The notes beneath the pieces were generated by a model. It made no database searches. It was not told the origin of the DNA and worked only from the letters and a program-made list of their open reading frames with translations. Positions 33,187 through 42,035 of a stretch of 64,000 bases of DNA are shown piece after piece; position 1 is the stretch's first letter, and every line of letters begins with the position of its first letter. A program made the position numbers and the translations under genes. Source of the DNA: JAOTVV01 sp039591075 (GTDB lineage: Bacteria > Gemmatimonadota > Gemmatimonadetes > Gemmatimonadales > GWC2-71-9); the NCBI GenBank assembly GCA_039591075.1, contig JBDHEI010000004.1:124001-188000 (forward strand), in the 5' to 3' direction.

Positions 33187-34749
33187 TCATTGCGGCATCG
33201 TTAGGAGCGCGCCGAACAGATCGATGGCATACCAGAGGTTTCCGACCCTCAGGTTCTCGTCCGGCGCATGCTGGTTGTCGTCGTGGTTGGCCACGGGGAC
33301 GACAACCGCCGCTGCGTCGAGCAGGTCCGTGAATAGATACAGCGGCAGCGAACCGCCCAGCCCCGGCATGAGCAGGAGTTCCCTACCAGACGCACGCCGA
33401 GCAGCGGCGATCAGGCGCTGGACGATCGGCAAGTCCATGGGTGTACGGGCCGCCGGATATCCGCCCTCCCGAGTCACCTTGGCGAGCTTCGCATGGGCGA
33501 GCCGTGTCGCCCGATCGGGCTCGTCTCGCACGATGTGGAATCCCTGCCGGCGGATGTGCGCTTCCACGAGATCCAGCATGGTGTCGGGATCGTTCCCCTT
33601 CACGAGGCGCACGCCGAGCGCCGCCGTGGCCGTCGAGGGAATCACGTTGCGCGTGAGCGCTCCGACGTTCCCACTCTCGAGTCCGCGAACGGTGAGTGAT
33701 GGCAACAACAAGCGCTCCGCTAATGTCGCCGGGGTCCCCTCGGTCCACGACAGTCCGAGCTCTTGTTTCAGCTCCTCGTCGTAGGCCGGCAGCCGAGCCA
33801 GCGCATCGCGCTCCGCCTGTCCGATTGGCTCGACGGACTCGTAGAATCCGTCGATCAGCACGGTGCCCTGGTCATCCTTCATGGACGCCAGCAGCTCGGC
33901 CAGCATTTGGCCGGGGACCGGCGCCCAATTGCCGTAATGGCCGCTGTGCAGCGATCGAGTGGCGCCATACACCGTCACCTCCAGCCCCGTCACCCCACGG
34001 GCGCCGAATGCAATCTGTGGCTGGCCACTCTGATGGACGGGGCCGTCCAGAAACAGCCACGCGTCGACGCCGGCAAGACGGGGGCGATGGGCCTCGAGAT
34101 ACTTCCGAAGATGCGGGGATCCGGCCTCCTCTTCGCCTTCGAAGAACAGGATGAGATTGGAGGTCGGCGTGACCCCGGCGTCGTGGAAGGCGCTGAGCAC
34201 CTGGAGCAGTGCGGTGATGGGTGCCTTGTCGTCGCCGGCCGAGCGTGCGTAGATCCGCCAGTCCGGATCGATTGGCTCACCCGGAGCCGGCAAGGCTGTC
34301 CGCCGGGCACCCTGCTCCATGGCGCCTGTGTAGAGCGTCGGCTCCCACGGGCCGTGTCGCCAGCGGGACGGGTCGACGGGCTGGCCATCGTAATGGGCGT
34401 AGAGCGCGAGCGTCCGGGTGGTGCCAGGTACACGCATCTCCGCGAAGACGATCGGCGGTGCCCCCGGCAATGAGAGCAACTCGGCGGAGATGTCGAGGTC
34501 ACGGAGCTGCGCCACCAGGAAGTCGGCATTGCGCCGGATTCCGGTCGCATCGGAAGCCACATTCGGCAGCGCCAACAACTCGACGAACTCGGCCAGCACC
34601 TGAGCGCCATGAGCTTCCCGATGGGCCCGGGCCACGGCTAGGCCATCCTGCTGGGCCGACACCCGGTCCGATACCCCGAGGAGCGCGAGCACCAGTAACG
34701 TAGCGATAGACGGTTTGCGAGCGCGGCTCGAGCGGCGGTGGTCACTCAT
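33187..34749 (-). CDS. Exported M20-family metallopeptidase (dipeptidase-like)
   Basis: A 520-aa protein with an N-terminal signal peptide (TLLVLALLGVSDRVSAQQ). The di-zinc M20 core is intact: LYAHYDGQPVD (His, Asp), RSAGDDKAP, the catalytic glutamate in LFFEGEEEAGSP, the dimerisation lid region with LHSGHYGNW, and the last histidine in VVPVANHDDNQHAPDENL. Family members cleave dipeptides or N-acyl amino acids. The ATG at 34749 overlaps the end of the upstream Spy-like gene by 8 nt. Periplasmic location inferred. Confidence 0.92.
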   Translation of the reverse strand: MSDHRRSSRARKPSIATLLVLALLGVSDRVSAQQDGLAVARAHREAHGAQVLAEFVELLALPNVASDATGIRRNADFLVAQLRDLDISAELLSLPGAPPIVFAEMRVPGTTRTLALYAHYDGQPVDPSRWRHGPWEPTLYTGAMEQGARRTALPAPGEPIDPDWRIYARSAGDDKAPITALLQVLSAFHDAGVTPTSNLILFFEGEEEAGSPHLRKYLEAHRPRLAGVDAWLFLDGPVHQSGQPQIAFGARGVTGLEVTVYGATRSLHSGHYGNWAPVPGQMLAELLASMKDDQGTVLIDGFYESVEPIGQAERDALARLPAYDEELKQELGLSWTEGTPATLAERLLLPSLTVRGLESGNVGALTRNVIPSTATAALGVRLVKGNDPDTMLDLVEAHIRRQGFHIVRDEPDRATRLAHAKLAKVTREGGYPAARTPMDLPIVQRLIAAARRASGRELLLMPGLGGSLPLYLFTDLLDAAAVVVPVANHDDNQHAPDENLRVGNLWYAIDLFGALLTMPQ

Positions 34750-35296
34750 ACTGTCGGTGGCTCCGGTGGTGTTCGTGATCGGCAACCACATAGCCGCGAA
34801 TCTCGTGGTAGAGGCGGATCTGCTGCACGTGCAGCAAGGCCGTGGTTTCGAGATGCGCGGCAAGATGAACGGCGCGTAAGGTTCCCTGCAGGCGTCCGAT
34901 CTCGCCAGTAACGGCTCCCAACCGATCGCGCTGGATCGTCCCCGAGGCGAAGAGGGAATCCAGTTCTCGCTCGAGTGCTAGGATGCGCTTGCCCAGCAGG
35001 ACGGCCTCCCCGCGCATGGACTCGAAGATCCGCATGAGGTGCGCACGTTGGTCGTCATCAATCTTCAACGTGTCAGACAACTCCAGCACGTGCTTTGGTC
35101 CCGGAAATCCGTTCAACTCGGCTGCGAGCGCGAGTCCCATCCCCGCTCCATCGAGCAGCGCCGCGACCTGCTCGTCGGCGAGGGCCTTGATGGGCCGCCC
35201 GGTGTAACCTGCATATGGTGATTCCTGGGCCGCGAGGGATCCCGTGCCCGCCGCGAGCGCGGCAGCGACAGCGAGTGAACGGACCACGTAGACCAT
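34742..35296 (-). CDS. Spy/CpxP-like periplasmic protein
   Basis: A 184-aa exported helical protein. The signal peptide ends GTGSLAAQE. The rest is charged alpha-helix with leucine heptads (AHLMRIFESMRGEAVLLGKRILALERELDSLFASG), the shape of Spy/CpxP/heavy-metal-sensor proteins that act as periplasmic chaperones or stress sensors. The tail ends in a histidine-rich run (DHEHHRSHRQYE). The ATG at 35296 begins the signal peptide. Coupled to the M20 peptidase gene. Confidence 0.8.
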   Translation of the reverse strand: MVYVVRSLAVAAALAAGTGSLAAQESPYAGYTGRPIKALADEQVAALLDGAGMGLALAAELNGFPGPKHVLELSDTLKIDDDQRAHLMRIFESMRGEAVLLGKRILALERELDSLFASGTIQRDRLGAVTGEIGRLQGTLRAVHLAAHLETTALLHVQQIRLYHEIRGYVVADHEHHRSHRQYE

Positions 35297-35510
35297 GGGC
35301 TGCAACCCTCGAGTGAATGCTCGATGGTAGAGACCACGCGTACCGTCTTGAACTGCTGGTTCGGCTCGGCGACCCCCGGGAGCCTGATCGTATCGGTCCG
35401 CGTTCACGCGTGTCTCCGGCGTTCAGGTCGCTGACGGGCAAACCCGGAGGTCCGGCCCCTCACAAACGGTAGCCTCAGGGCACAGCTTTCGGCCAGAGCC
35501 CACGGCAACG

Positions 35511-35999
35511 CTAAGCGAGGGGACCGGGAGCGATTTCGTACAGGTAGCCGACGGCGAGAAGACCGGCGTCGTTGTAGGCAGGGGCCAGGATGCGGCGGTA
35601 GCCGTCGCCCTCGAATCGATCGAGCGTGGGCCAGTGCTCCGAGAGGTCGGGTGAGACGAAGAGCCAGGCTGCTACACGATTGCTCGAGGTGGCGTCCCAG
35701 TGCAGAGCCGGATAGCCCAGCGCCGCCCCCCATCCGCTGGGCTCGAGGTCGCCGGTCACCCACCCCTCGTGCCAGGTGCCTGTCAGTCCCGTGAGCTCAC
35801 GGGCGTTCGTTCCTCCGGGAGTGAGGCTTCCATAGGCGATGAGATGCCGGGAGGCTCCAAACAGCGCATCGGTGCTGCTATCGACCAGCTCTCGATCCGC
35901 CGCGGTCGCCATCACGCGGGCCGCATTCAGCGTGCGCACTACCTCGGCGAGTTTCGCCGCTGGGTAGGCAGCCCAGAATTCAGGGAGTGACCCGGACAT
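35511..35999 (-). CDS. Gamma-glutamylcyclotransferase-like protein
   Basis: About 162 aa. The C-terminal 110 residues carry the GGCT fold: LIAYGSLTPGGTN (substrate phosphate/carboxylate-binding loop), then LDRFEGDGYRRI with the catalytic glutamate. The N-terminal 55 residues are a helical extension. The ATG at 35999 or the TTG at 36011 may be the start. The family opens gamma-glutamyl amines to 5-oxoproline or trims other amines. Cytoplasmic. Confidence 0.8.
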   Translation of the reverse strand: MSGSLPEFWAAYPAAKLAEVVRTLNAARVMATAADRELVDSSTDALFGASRHLIAYGSLTPGGTNARELTGLTGTWHEGWVTGDLEPSGWGAALGYPALHWDATSSNRVAAWLFVSPDLSEHWPTLDRFEGDGYRRILAPAYNDAGLLAVGYLYEIAPGPLA

Positions 36000-36020
36000 C
36001 GAACGCGGCAAGGTCGCGGA

Positions 36021-36512
36021 CTAGGCCCGACTCGCCACCGGGGGCTCCTGATGGCGGCCTGGCGACCGCATCAGCCTCCGTGCTGCAACCGGCTCGCCCG
36101 GCGCTTCGCCATCCAGTCGTCGACGCTGTATTTCCCCCGGGCCAACCAGAATGAACCCGAGGGAGACGAATGCGTTCTTCACGGCGTGGGCAGGGGTGCC
36201 GTTCCCGGTCACGATGTGCTGGGTTGCCGCCACGATCATGGTGCACGCGAGGAGCACCGCTGCCGGTCGGAACAGGAACCCTGCTGCGAACAAGAGGCCA
36301 CCGATGGATTCGGAGAACGCCGCCAGAAAGCCGAAGAAGGTGTGGCCGAAGTCGATCCCGAGGTTGGAGATCGCGCCACCCACCCGATTCCAACGCTCGG
36401 GCCCACCGGTCAGCTTAGCCCAACCGTGGAAGTAGATGAATCCGAGGCCGAAACCCACGCGCACGATCAGCAGACCAATGTCGCGGTACTTCTCCAGAAT
36501 GAGCTTCGGCAC
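36021..36512 (-). CDS. DoxX-family membrane protein
   Basis: About 163 aa with four hydrophobic segments; LLIVRVGFGLGFIYFHGWAKLTGGPERW opens the DoxX signature and GLLFAAGFLFRPAAVLLACTMI is TM3. Relatives are subunits of quinol oxidases or envelope redox proteins. The GTG at 36512 is preferred (AAGGAG 5 nt upstream); ATG at 36536 is also possible. The last 30 residues are a charged tail. Confidence 0.82.
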   Translation of the reverse strand: MPKLILEKYRDIGLLIVRVGFGLGFIYFHGWAKLTGGPERWNRVGGAISNLGIDFGHTFFGFLAAFSESIGGLLFAAGFLFRPAAVLLACTMIVAATQHIVTGNGTPAHAVKNAFVSLGFILVGPGEIQRRRLDGEAPGEPVAARRLMRSPGRHQEPPVASRA

Positions 36513-36585
36513 GGGTTCTCCTTCGATTCGGGTCATCGCTCATGCTATGGCAAGCATCGGCGGCCGTGCGACGATTGGCAAGGCA

Positions 36586-37023
36586 CTACTGAGCGGTGAG
36601 CCGCCATCCCAGCCACAGCATCACGAGAGTGGCCACCGCGAGCAGGATTGCGGCAGCGATCAGAATGCGACCGACCCTGATAGCCGTTTTGCCGGTATAG
36701 ACCGGGCGGCCCCGGATGATCCATGACCCGGGGGGCGGTGATCGGCCGGTGGAGAGCGAACGCATTCCCTGCCACGCGAGGAACGCCGCAACAAGCACGT
36801 TGAGCAGTGTGATGACGCTGAGCACGGCCCTGAGCGAAGCGGCGGCCTGCCGTCGAGCCGCGGTGGGATCAGATTCGGCGAGGGACTGAAGTTCCGCGGC
36901 GTGGTCCTGGACGATCGCGTTGAGTCCCCAGAGCACCGCCAAGCCCACGCCGAAAACACCGAACACGATCAGCCATATGCGCTTGTCGCGCGGGTCGATT
37001 TCGCGATAGTTGTGTTCCGTCAA
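36586..37023 (-). CDS. Hypothetical membrane protein with three hydrophobic segments
   Basis: A 145-aa protein starting at TTG 37023, with GGGAG about 9 nt upstream. Hydrophobic segments are at about residues 17-37, 65-85 and 118-140, separated by charged loops. No family recognised. It lies between the DoxX gene and a methyltransferase, all in one direction. Confidence 0.6.
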   Translation of the reverse strand: MTEHNYREIDPRDKRIWLIVFGVFGVGLAVLWGLNAIVQDHAAELQSLAESDPTAARRQAAASLRAVLSVITLLNVLVAAFLAWQGMRSLSTGRSPPPGSWIIRGRPVYTGKTAIRVGRILIAAAILLAVATLVMLWLGWRLTAQ

Positions 37024-37093
37024 TCGCTGAGCTCCCGCCGATCCCGGAGGACTCCAGTTCGATCACTCACAACGGTGCGCCGTTGATCGGGAC

Positions 37094-37738
37094 TCACGAT
37101 CGTCTGAACCGACAATACACGAACTGCTGATCCGTCCCGCTTGGCGTGCGGTGGATCTCCTCCTGCGATTCGATGAGGCTAAAGGCCGGGCCAAGCTCCG
37201 CGTGCAGTCCTTCCGGACTGTACCGAACGATGTCGAGTCCGCTACAGCGGGTCGGGCCCTCGGGGCCAAACGTCGAGATCACGGCATGCCCCCCCGACGC
37301 GAGCGATTGCTGCAGGGTCTGCCGATAGGCGGCGCGGTCGCGAGCGGCGACTAGGAAATGGAACACCGCCCGGTCGTGCCAGATGTCCCACGGGTGCGGG
37401 GACGCAAAGCTCCCTACGTCGGCGGTGAACCACTCCACGCGAGCGGCGTCAGCGCCCAGCCGCTCGCGGGCGAGTCCCAGCGCCGTCTCGGATATATCGA
37501 CCACGCCGAGGTTGCTGAATCCCGCTGCGAGCAACTCGTCGACGAGGGTGGAGGTGCCGCCACCGACGTCCAGAATGCGTGTGTTGGGCGTGGGTTCACA
37601 CGCCGCCACGAGCGCTAGGGAGCGCTCCGGCCGGCGTTGAAACCAACTCACCCGCGTCGGTGTCGACTTCGCGTACACCCGCTCCCAGTGATCCTCGGTG
37701 CCCACAGCGCGGCCCCCAGTCCGATTCTCAGGAAACAT
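37094..37738 (-). CDS. Class I SAM-dependent methyltransferase
   Basis: A 214-aa methyltransferase of the thiopurine/general class I type: WERVYAKSTPTRVSWFQRRPE, the SAM-binding ILDVGGGTSTLVDELLAAGF near residue 55, VVDISETALGLA, and DIWHDRAVFHFLVAARDR. Closely similar proteins are annotated only as methyltransferases, so the acceptor is unknown. The ATG at 37738 begins the family homology; the frame is open further upstream but lies across the divergent gene's leader. Confidence 0.9.
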   Translation of the reverse strand: MFPENRTGGRAVGTEDHWERVYAKSTPTRVSWFQRRPERSLALVAACEPTPNTRILDVGGGTSTLVDELLAAGFSNLGVVDISETALGLARERLGADAARVEWFTADVGSFASPHPWDIWHDRAVFHFLVAARDRAAYRQTLQQSLASGGHAVISTFGPEGPTRCSGLDIVRYSPEGLHAELGPAFSLIESQEEIHRTPSGTDQQFVYCRFRRS

Positions 37739-37818
37739 GTGCGGCACACGCTGCGTAGACCAGCCTTGCGAGGGACTCTCCTTCACTCGAGCTTGCCGGA
37801 TATCGAAGAGGAGATCCG

Positions 37819-38952
37819 ATGACCGATCGCCGCATCGTCCGCCACCTCGTCTCATCCTCCGTGGCGTTGCTGGTTGCCGCATTCGCCGCGACTGCATGCG
37901 GCACGGCGGTCCAGGCCCCGCCGGCCGTTGGACCCGAGCCGGTGGCAGCGCCGGTGTACCCCGGCGTGGCGTGGGAGCGCATCGCCGACCCGCGAACCGT
38001 TGGGTACTCGCCGGCGGGGCTCGACGCGGTTCGGGACCGGGTGGCCAGCCTCAATACGACAGGACTCCTGGTGGTGGTCGGTGGCCGAGTTCTGGTCGAG
38101 TACGGCGATCTTCAGCAGCTCAGTTACATCGCGTCCGTCCGCAAGAGTGTCCTCGCCCTGCTGTATGGCAACTACGTGGCCGACGGCACGATCGACCTCT
38201 ACCGGACGCTGGAGGAGCTCGGGATCGACGACCACGGCGGCCTGCTCCCCATCGAGCGACAGGCAACCGTGGAACATCTCATCACGGCGCGCTCCGGTGT
38301 GTACCATGCTGCGTCGAACGTCGGGGACAACCTGGCGGACGCGCCGGCGCGGGGCTCGCAGCCGCCTGGGAGCTATTTCCTCTACAACAATTGGGATTTC
38401 AACGCGGCGGGTGCGATTCTCGAGCAGCTCACCGGACGCGACATCTACGACGTGCTGGCTACTGATCTGGCGATCCCGATCGGGATGCAGGACTTCGATC
38501 GGGATCGGATGCGGAAATCCGGGAACCTCGAGCGCTCGAGATATCCAGCGTACCACATGTGGTTTTCCACCCGAGACATGGCGCGCATCGGCTACCTCAT
38601 GATGAGAGAGGGCACCTGGAACGGCACCCAAGTGGTGCCCCGCGACTGGGTCGCGACCATTCGCGGCGTCGTGACGCCATTCGACGAGATGAATCCTGCG
38701 AGCTACCGTCGTGGCTCGCTCGGGTACGGATATATGTGGTGGGTGTGGGACGGTCCGGATGCCGTCGGTCCCTACGCGGGGGCGTACACCGGTAGTGGCG
38801 CGTACGGCCAGTACATCACGGCCCTTCCGGCGCTGAACATGGTCGTCGCGCACAAGACGGCGGTGCCGCCACAGCGGCGAACACTCTGGCGCGAGTATGC
38901 CGCGGTGCTCGATCTCATCGTCGCCGCCCGGTGCGGCGCGTCATGCCGCTGA
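37819..38952 (+). CDS. Beta-lactamase-fold (class C) serine hydrolase lipoprotein
   Basis: A 377-aa protein with a lipobox (FAATACGT). The serine beta-lactamase/D-Ala carboxypeptidase fold has SVRKSVLALLYG (SxxK, nucleophile near residue 110), YNNWDFNAAG (YxN) near residue 190, and a TGSGAYGQYI segment equivalent to the KTG region. Members hydrolyse esters, D-peptides or lactams; this does not prove antibiotic resistance. GGAGATCCG precedes the ATG. It is divergent from the methyltransferase gene and convergent to the ACT protein. Confidence 0.88.
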   Translation: MTDRRIVRHLVSSSVALLVAAFAATACGTAVQAPPAVGPEPVAAPVYPGVAWERIADPRTVGYSPAGLDAVRDRVASLNTTGLLVVVGGRVLVEYGDLQQLSYIASVRKSVLALLYGNYVADGTIDLYRTLEELGIDDHGGLLPIERQATVEHLITARSGVYHAASNVGDNLADAPARGSQPPGSYFLYNNWDFNAAGAILEQLTGRDIYDVLATDLAIPIGMQDFDRDRMRKSGNLERSRYPAYHMWFSTRDMARIGYLMMREGTWNGTQVVPRDWVATIRGVVTPFDEMNPASYRRGSLGYGYMWWVWDGPDAVGPYAGAYTGSGAYGQYITALPALNMVVAHKTAVPPQRRTLWREYAAVLDLIVAARCGASCR

Positions 38953-38967
38953 GGTGAGAGATGCCGT

Positions 38968-38989
38968 CGCCGACGCGCGGGCGTCGGCG
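38968..38989. terminator. Bidirectional terminator hairpin
   Basis: CGCCGACGC and GCGTCGGCG pair perfectly over 9 bp with a GCGG loop, between the convergent hydrolase and ACT-domain genes (46-nt gap). Confidence 0.7.
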
Positions 38990-38998
38990 GTACGCATG

Positions 38999-39412
38999 TC
39001 ACACGCCGAGCGCCTTCGCGGCGCGATCGTACTCGTTGGGTCGGACGTACAGCACGTAGCCGTACCCCCCCTTTCCATCGGACACACCGCTCGACGCGTA
39101 GACGTTCACTTTGGCGTGGTAGAGTTTCTCGTGGATCCCCACCAAGGCTCCGAGCTTGTCGTCACCGTGCACGAGCAGCGCGGGATGGGGACCGTCCAAC
39201 GAGAGGCCCGCCTTGGCCGCGGCCTGCTCCAACCGGCGCGTGTCTTCGGGGAAGAGGGTCAGTTGCGTCCGCATCGGCCCAACCGGGACGGAGACGAGCG
39301 CCATGAGATTCACTCCAAGCTCGGCAAGCTGTGACAGGAGCTTATAGCCATGACCAGGCTCGTCCCGAACCGTGGTATAGAAGTAGTCCACTCGGCGGAT
39401 GGTGTGTCCCAT
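38999..39412 (-). CDS. ACT-like domain protein
   Basis: A 137-aa cytoplasmic protein. The first half reads as an ACT-type ferredoxin fold: RRVDYFYTTVRDEPGHGYKLLSQLAELGVNLMALVSV, and the second half repeats a strand-helix-strand pattern (VHGDDKLGALVGIHEKLYHAKVNVYASSG). ACT domains bind amino acids and regulate metabolism. No catalytic part is attached, so it is probably a stand-alone sensor. GGAGGACGC precedes the ATG at 39412. Confidence 0.75.
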   Translation of the reverse strand: MGHTIRRVDYFYTTVRDEPGHGYKLLSQLAELGVNLMALVSVPVGPMRTQLTLFPEDTRRLEQAAAKAGLSLDGPHPALLVHGDDKLGALVGIHEKLYHAKVNVYASSGVSDGKGGYGYVLYVRPNEYDRAAKALGV

Positions 39413-39525
39413 GCGTCCTCCAGTGTAACTGAGGTCCATCCGAACGGGCCCTCCACCAAAGATACCACTCGGCGATCCGCCTGCGAGGGATGGCGCGTGC
39501 GTTGCCTGTTCCGTTACACCCCGAT

Positions 39526-40059
39526 CTATCGCCGGAGCTTATCGAAATAGGTGGCGCGCACTTTGGCGACCTTCGGTGCGATCACGGCCTGGCAGTAGGG
39601 CTGGCCGGCATTCCGCTGGAAGTAGCGGTCGTGATACGCCTCGGCCGGGTGGAATGTCTCGCACGGCACCACCTCCGTGACGACCGGGTGTCCCCATGTG
39701 CCTGAACGCTCCAGGTCCGCGATCGCTTGCTCGGTGACCTGCCGCTGGTCGTCGGTGTGGCAGAACACCGCCGACCGATACTGCGTCCCGACGTCGGCCC
39801 CCTGCCGATTGAGCGTGGTTGGATCGTGAATCGTGAAGAACACGTCGAGCAAATCCCGGAATGAAATCACCGCCGGATCGAAGGTGATCTGCACGACCTC
39901 GGCATGTCCGGTCGTGCCGCTACAGACCTGCTCGTACGTGGGATCGGGGACGTGACCACCCGAGTATCCCGATTGCACTCGCTTGACACCGCGCAGCTGC
40001 TCGAACGCCGCTTCGAGGCACCAGAAGCATCCGCCGCCCAACGTGGCTAGTTGCGTCAT
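39526..40059 (-). CDS. msrA: Peptide-methionine (S)-S-oxide reductase
   Basis: Repairs oxidised methionine residues. 177 aa. The GCFWCLEAAFEQLRGV active-site motif with the catalytic cysteine is at the N-terminus, followed by SGYSGGHVPDPTYEQVCSGTTGHAEVVQITFDP and TQYRSAVFCHTDDQ, all typical. No resolving cysteine pair near the C-terminus apart from PYCQAV. The start overlaps the upstream DUF1330 stop by ATGA. Cytoplasmic (no signal peptide). Confidence 0.95.
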   Translation of the reverse strand: MTQLATLGGGCFWCLEAAFEQLRGVKRVQSGYSGGHVPDPTYEQVCSGTTGHAEVVQITFDPAVISFRDLLDVFFTIHDPTTLNRQGADVGTQYRSAVFCHTDDQRQVTEQAIADLERSGTWGHPVVTEVVPCETFHPAEAYHDRYFQRNAGQPYCQAVIAPKVAKVRATYFDKLRR

Positions 40060-40343
40060 ACGCCCTCGACGAGGATCATCTGGGTGGTTGCCGCCGTTTG
40101 GCGCAGGTCCCGAGCCGGCCGGTAGCTGTCGGACGACCACCAGGTCCTTGCCTGCTCCATTGACGGGAACTCCAACACCACGACCCGCCGTGGGACCCAG
40201 GTGCCCTCCAACCGCTCGGCTCGGCCGCCGCGAACGATGTAGCGGCCGCCGTGCGCGGTCACCGTGCTCGCAGCCATGCGCTTGTATGTCTCGTACTGTA
40301 CGGGGTCGGTCACTTCGATATCGACAATGACGTAGGCTGCCAT
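40056..40343 (-). CDS. DUF1330 family protein
   Basis: A 95-aa protein of the dimeric alpha/beta-barrel (ferredoxin-like) DUF1330 family: MAAYVIVDIEVTDPVQYETYK, GGRYIVRGGRAERLEG and the aromatic helix FPSMEQARTWWSSDSYRP. Function not established. Coupled to msrA by ATGA. Confidence 0.88.
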   Translation of the reverse strand: MAAYVIVDIEVTDPVQYETYKRMAASTVTAHGGRYIVRGGRAERLEGTWVPRRVVVLEFPSMEQARTWWSSDSYRPARDLRQTAATTQMILVEGV

Positions 40344-40483
40344 TCTCTTACCCTTGTGTGCGATGGACGGTGGGTAGTTCCTTGGGCGAGATCAGGTGCG
40401 TCCACACCGCGTGATCGAGCGCGGCTACTCGAAGGTAAGCGGGATTGCCCCGACGCTGAAAGGCCATGCCCGTACATGACGAC

Positions 40484-40513
40484 GGCCCCGGAGCGCCGAA
40501 GCGTTCCGGGGCC
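40484..40513 (-). terminator. Terminator hairpin after the basic secreted protein gene
   Basis: GGCCCCGGAGCGC and GCGTTCCGGGGCC pair over 13 bp (one G-T) around a CGAA tetraloop, 37 nt past the stop. Confidence 0.7.
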
Positions 40514-40549
40514 TGATGCGTCTGGCGCCCCAAGTGCTGCTAGACCTGG

Positions 40550-40975
40550 TCAGCGGCCGAGGACCACAATGACCTGGCCGTGTCGATCATCCCGTCCCCG
40601 TCGATCGCCCCACCCGCGCCGAGCGTGCTTGCGCTGGTGCTTGAGCCATTTGCGGTGTGCCTTCAGCGCCTTCTTGTGATGCCGCTCCAAATGCGCCGGG
40701 TGTACGCCGTAGACCTGCACGAACGTGGGCTGATCATCCCAGTACGGCGTGGCCTCCCAGCAGTACAGCACCCGACCCTCCGCCTCGCAGTACTGCCGTA
40801 CCGCTCGAGCCGGACGGACGCGCCGTGCGGCAGGCAAGTAATGGCCCGTCGAGTAGTAGCCCGCCACGTCGACGGCGCCGCTCCCCAGGCGGATTCCGAT
40901 CTCCACCCGCTGCGCCTCGGCGGTCGATGCCGCAAACACGCCGAGCAGAAGTGCACCGACAAACCAGGTTCGCAT
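40550..40975 (-). CDS. Secreted protein with His/Lys/Arg-rich C-terminal tail
   Basis: A 141-aa exported protein. The signal peptide ends AASTAEAQR. The middle resembles a small domain (RVEIGIRLGSGAVDVAGYY...CEAEGRVLYCWEATPYW) and the last 45 residues are strongly basic with many His, Lys and Arg (HPAHLERHHKKALKAHRKW), suggesting metal or polyanion binding. No family recognised. AT-rich promoter-like sequence lies about 110 nt upstream (TACAAT repeated on the minus strand at 41084-41094). Confidence 0.65.
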   Translation of the reverse strand: MRTWFVGALLLGVFAASTAEAQRVEIGIRLGSGAVDVAGYYSTGHYLPAARRVRPARAVRQYCEAEGRVLYCWEATPYWDDQPTFVQVYGVHPAHLERHHKKALKAHRKWLKHQRKHARRGWGDRRGRDDRHGQVIVVLGR

Positions 40976-41203
40976 GGGTCATCCTCCGTGTTGCTTTCCT
41001 GTCCGGGGCTCGAACCTGCTTCGAGCCCTCGATACCTGAAGAAGCACGGCACATGTCAGAGCCTGGTCCTACTACCATAAAATATTGTATTGTAAGGTCT
41101 TATGGCGATAGAATGCACGCCCTGAGGCCGTCGAAAGTGTCCTCTATAGGGGACGTTTTCAGGTCGTTTACGGCGGATGTGGTTTCGGTATTTGGCGGGC
41201 GAG

Positions 41204-42001
41204 TCAGGTCTTCCTGCGGGAGAACTTGAGCCCGGACCACGTGGAGTCGATCGCGCAGATCTTGTAGTCGACAAGGCCGGCGGCGAGGCCGACCCGCCGG
41301 ACGTCCTGTTGCGTCAGGTCGGTCTGCCTGCCGGAAGCCCGTTTGGGCCAGGCGATCCACAGTCCGCCATCCCCAATCGCTTTGGCCCGCCGGCTGATGC
41401 CGCGATCGAGCGCGGCTCGCGATGTGACGAACCAGATCGTCAGGTCCCGTTCCCCCCGATCCTGTCGTCGCAACGTCGTGCCTTCCGGGACGGCGCCGAG
41501 CGTCCGCTCGAAGTCGGCAGGTGCTGCGATGAACACCACGGTGCACCCGGCCGAGATCCCCAGCTTCTTTGGGAGCGGCGTGCCCGAGTACGCCGCGAGG
41601 ATGGATTGTGGGACCACCGGATCTGTTGGTGGATGCGCCATGGCTCGGCGCAGGGCACCGGTTATGGCCGGCCACGACGAATAGGTCGCGTCGGGGAGCA
41701 GGCGCCGCACCCGTTGGACCTTCTCTGGTGCGCCGTCGACGAAGACCAGTGGAACGTGTCGCGTGGCCTTCGCGTGGCGCAGCGCCATCCCCACCTCCCG
41801 GCCGTGCGACGGGAGCCGCGATAGATCAATCACAAAGGCGGCCGGTGGGCGGTCGCCGAGTGAACGCAAGGCGGGCATTCCCTCCAATGAACCGTACGCA
41901 ACCGCGTAGCCTGCGGCGCGCAGCGTGGCGATCCGCGGCGCGGCGTCGGTGGGCTTTGGGTGGATGAGACGTATGCGGCGTCGCGCGCCCTTGCTACCCA
42001 T
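41204..42001 (-). CDS. Receiver-like N-terminus fused to DUF3052-type C-terminus
   Basis: A 265-aa protein. Residues about 8-120 resemble a response-regulator receiver: an N-terminal strand, VIDLSRLPSHG where the phospho-Asp of receivers sits, but the usual acidic DD pair near the N-terminus is replaced by HPK, so phosphotransfer is doubtful. Residues about 135-265 match DUF3052: YSGTPLPKKLGISAGCTVVFI, GGLWIAWPKRASGRQTDL and STWSGLKFSRRK. The DUF3052 part is often annotated as unknown. Cytoplasmic. The gene is monocistronic here. Confidence 0.75.
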   Translation of the reverse strand: MGSKGARRRIRLIHPKPTDAAPRIATLRAAGYAVAYGSLEGMPALRSLGDRPPAAFVIDLSRLPSHGREVGMALRHAKATRHVPLVFVDGAPEKVQRVRRLLPDATYSSWPAITGALRRAMAHPPTDPVVPQSILAAYSGTPLPKKLGISAGCTVVFIAAPADFERTLGAVPEGTTLRRQDRGERDLTIWFVTSRAALDRGISRRAKAIGDGGLWIAWPKRASGRQTDLTQQDVRRVGLAAGLVDYKICAIDSTWSGLKFSRRKT

Positions 42002-42035
42002 GAGGCACCCAAGTCAGCGAGTCATGAAGTGTCCA

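Noticed and set aside
40355..40550. Search for an RNA gene in the intergenic region
   Set aside because: Only a terminator hairpin is visible; no tRNA, riboswitch or conserved element could be supported.
41139..41154. GTCCTC-TATA-GGGGAC hairpin
   Set aside because: Six base pairs with one G-T pair and no convincing T tract on the minus strand; too weak to call as a terminator.
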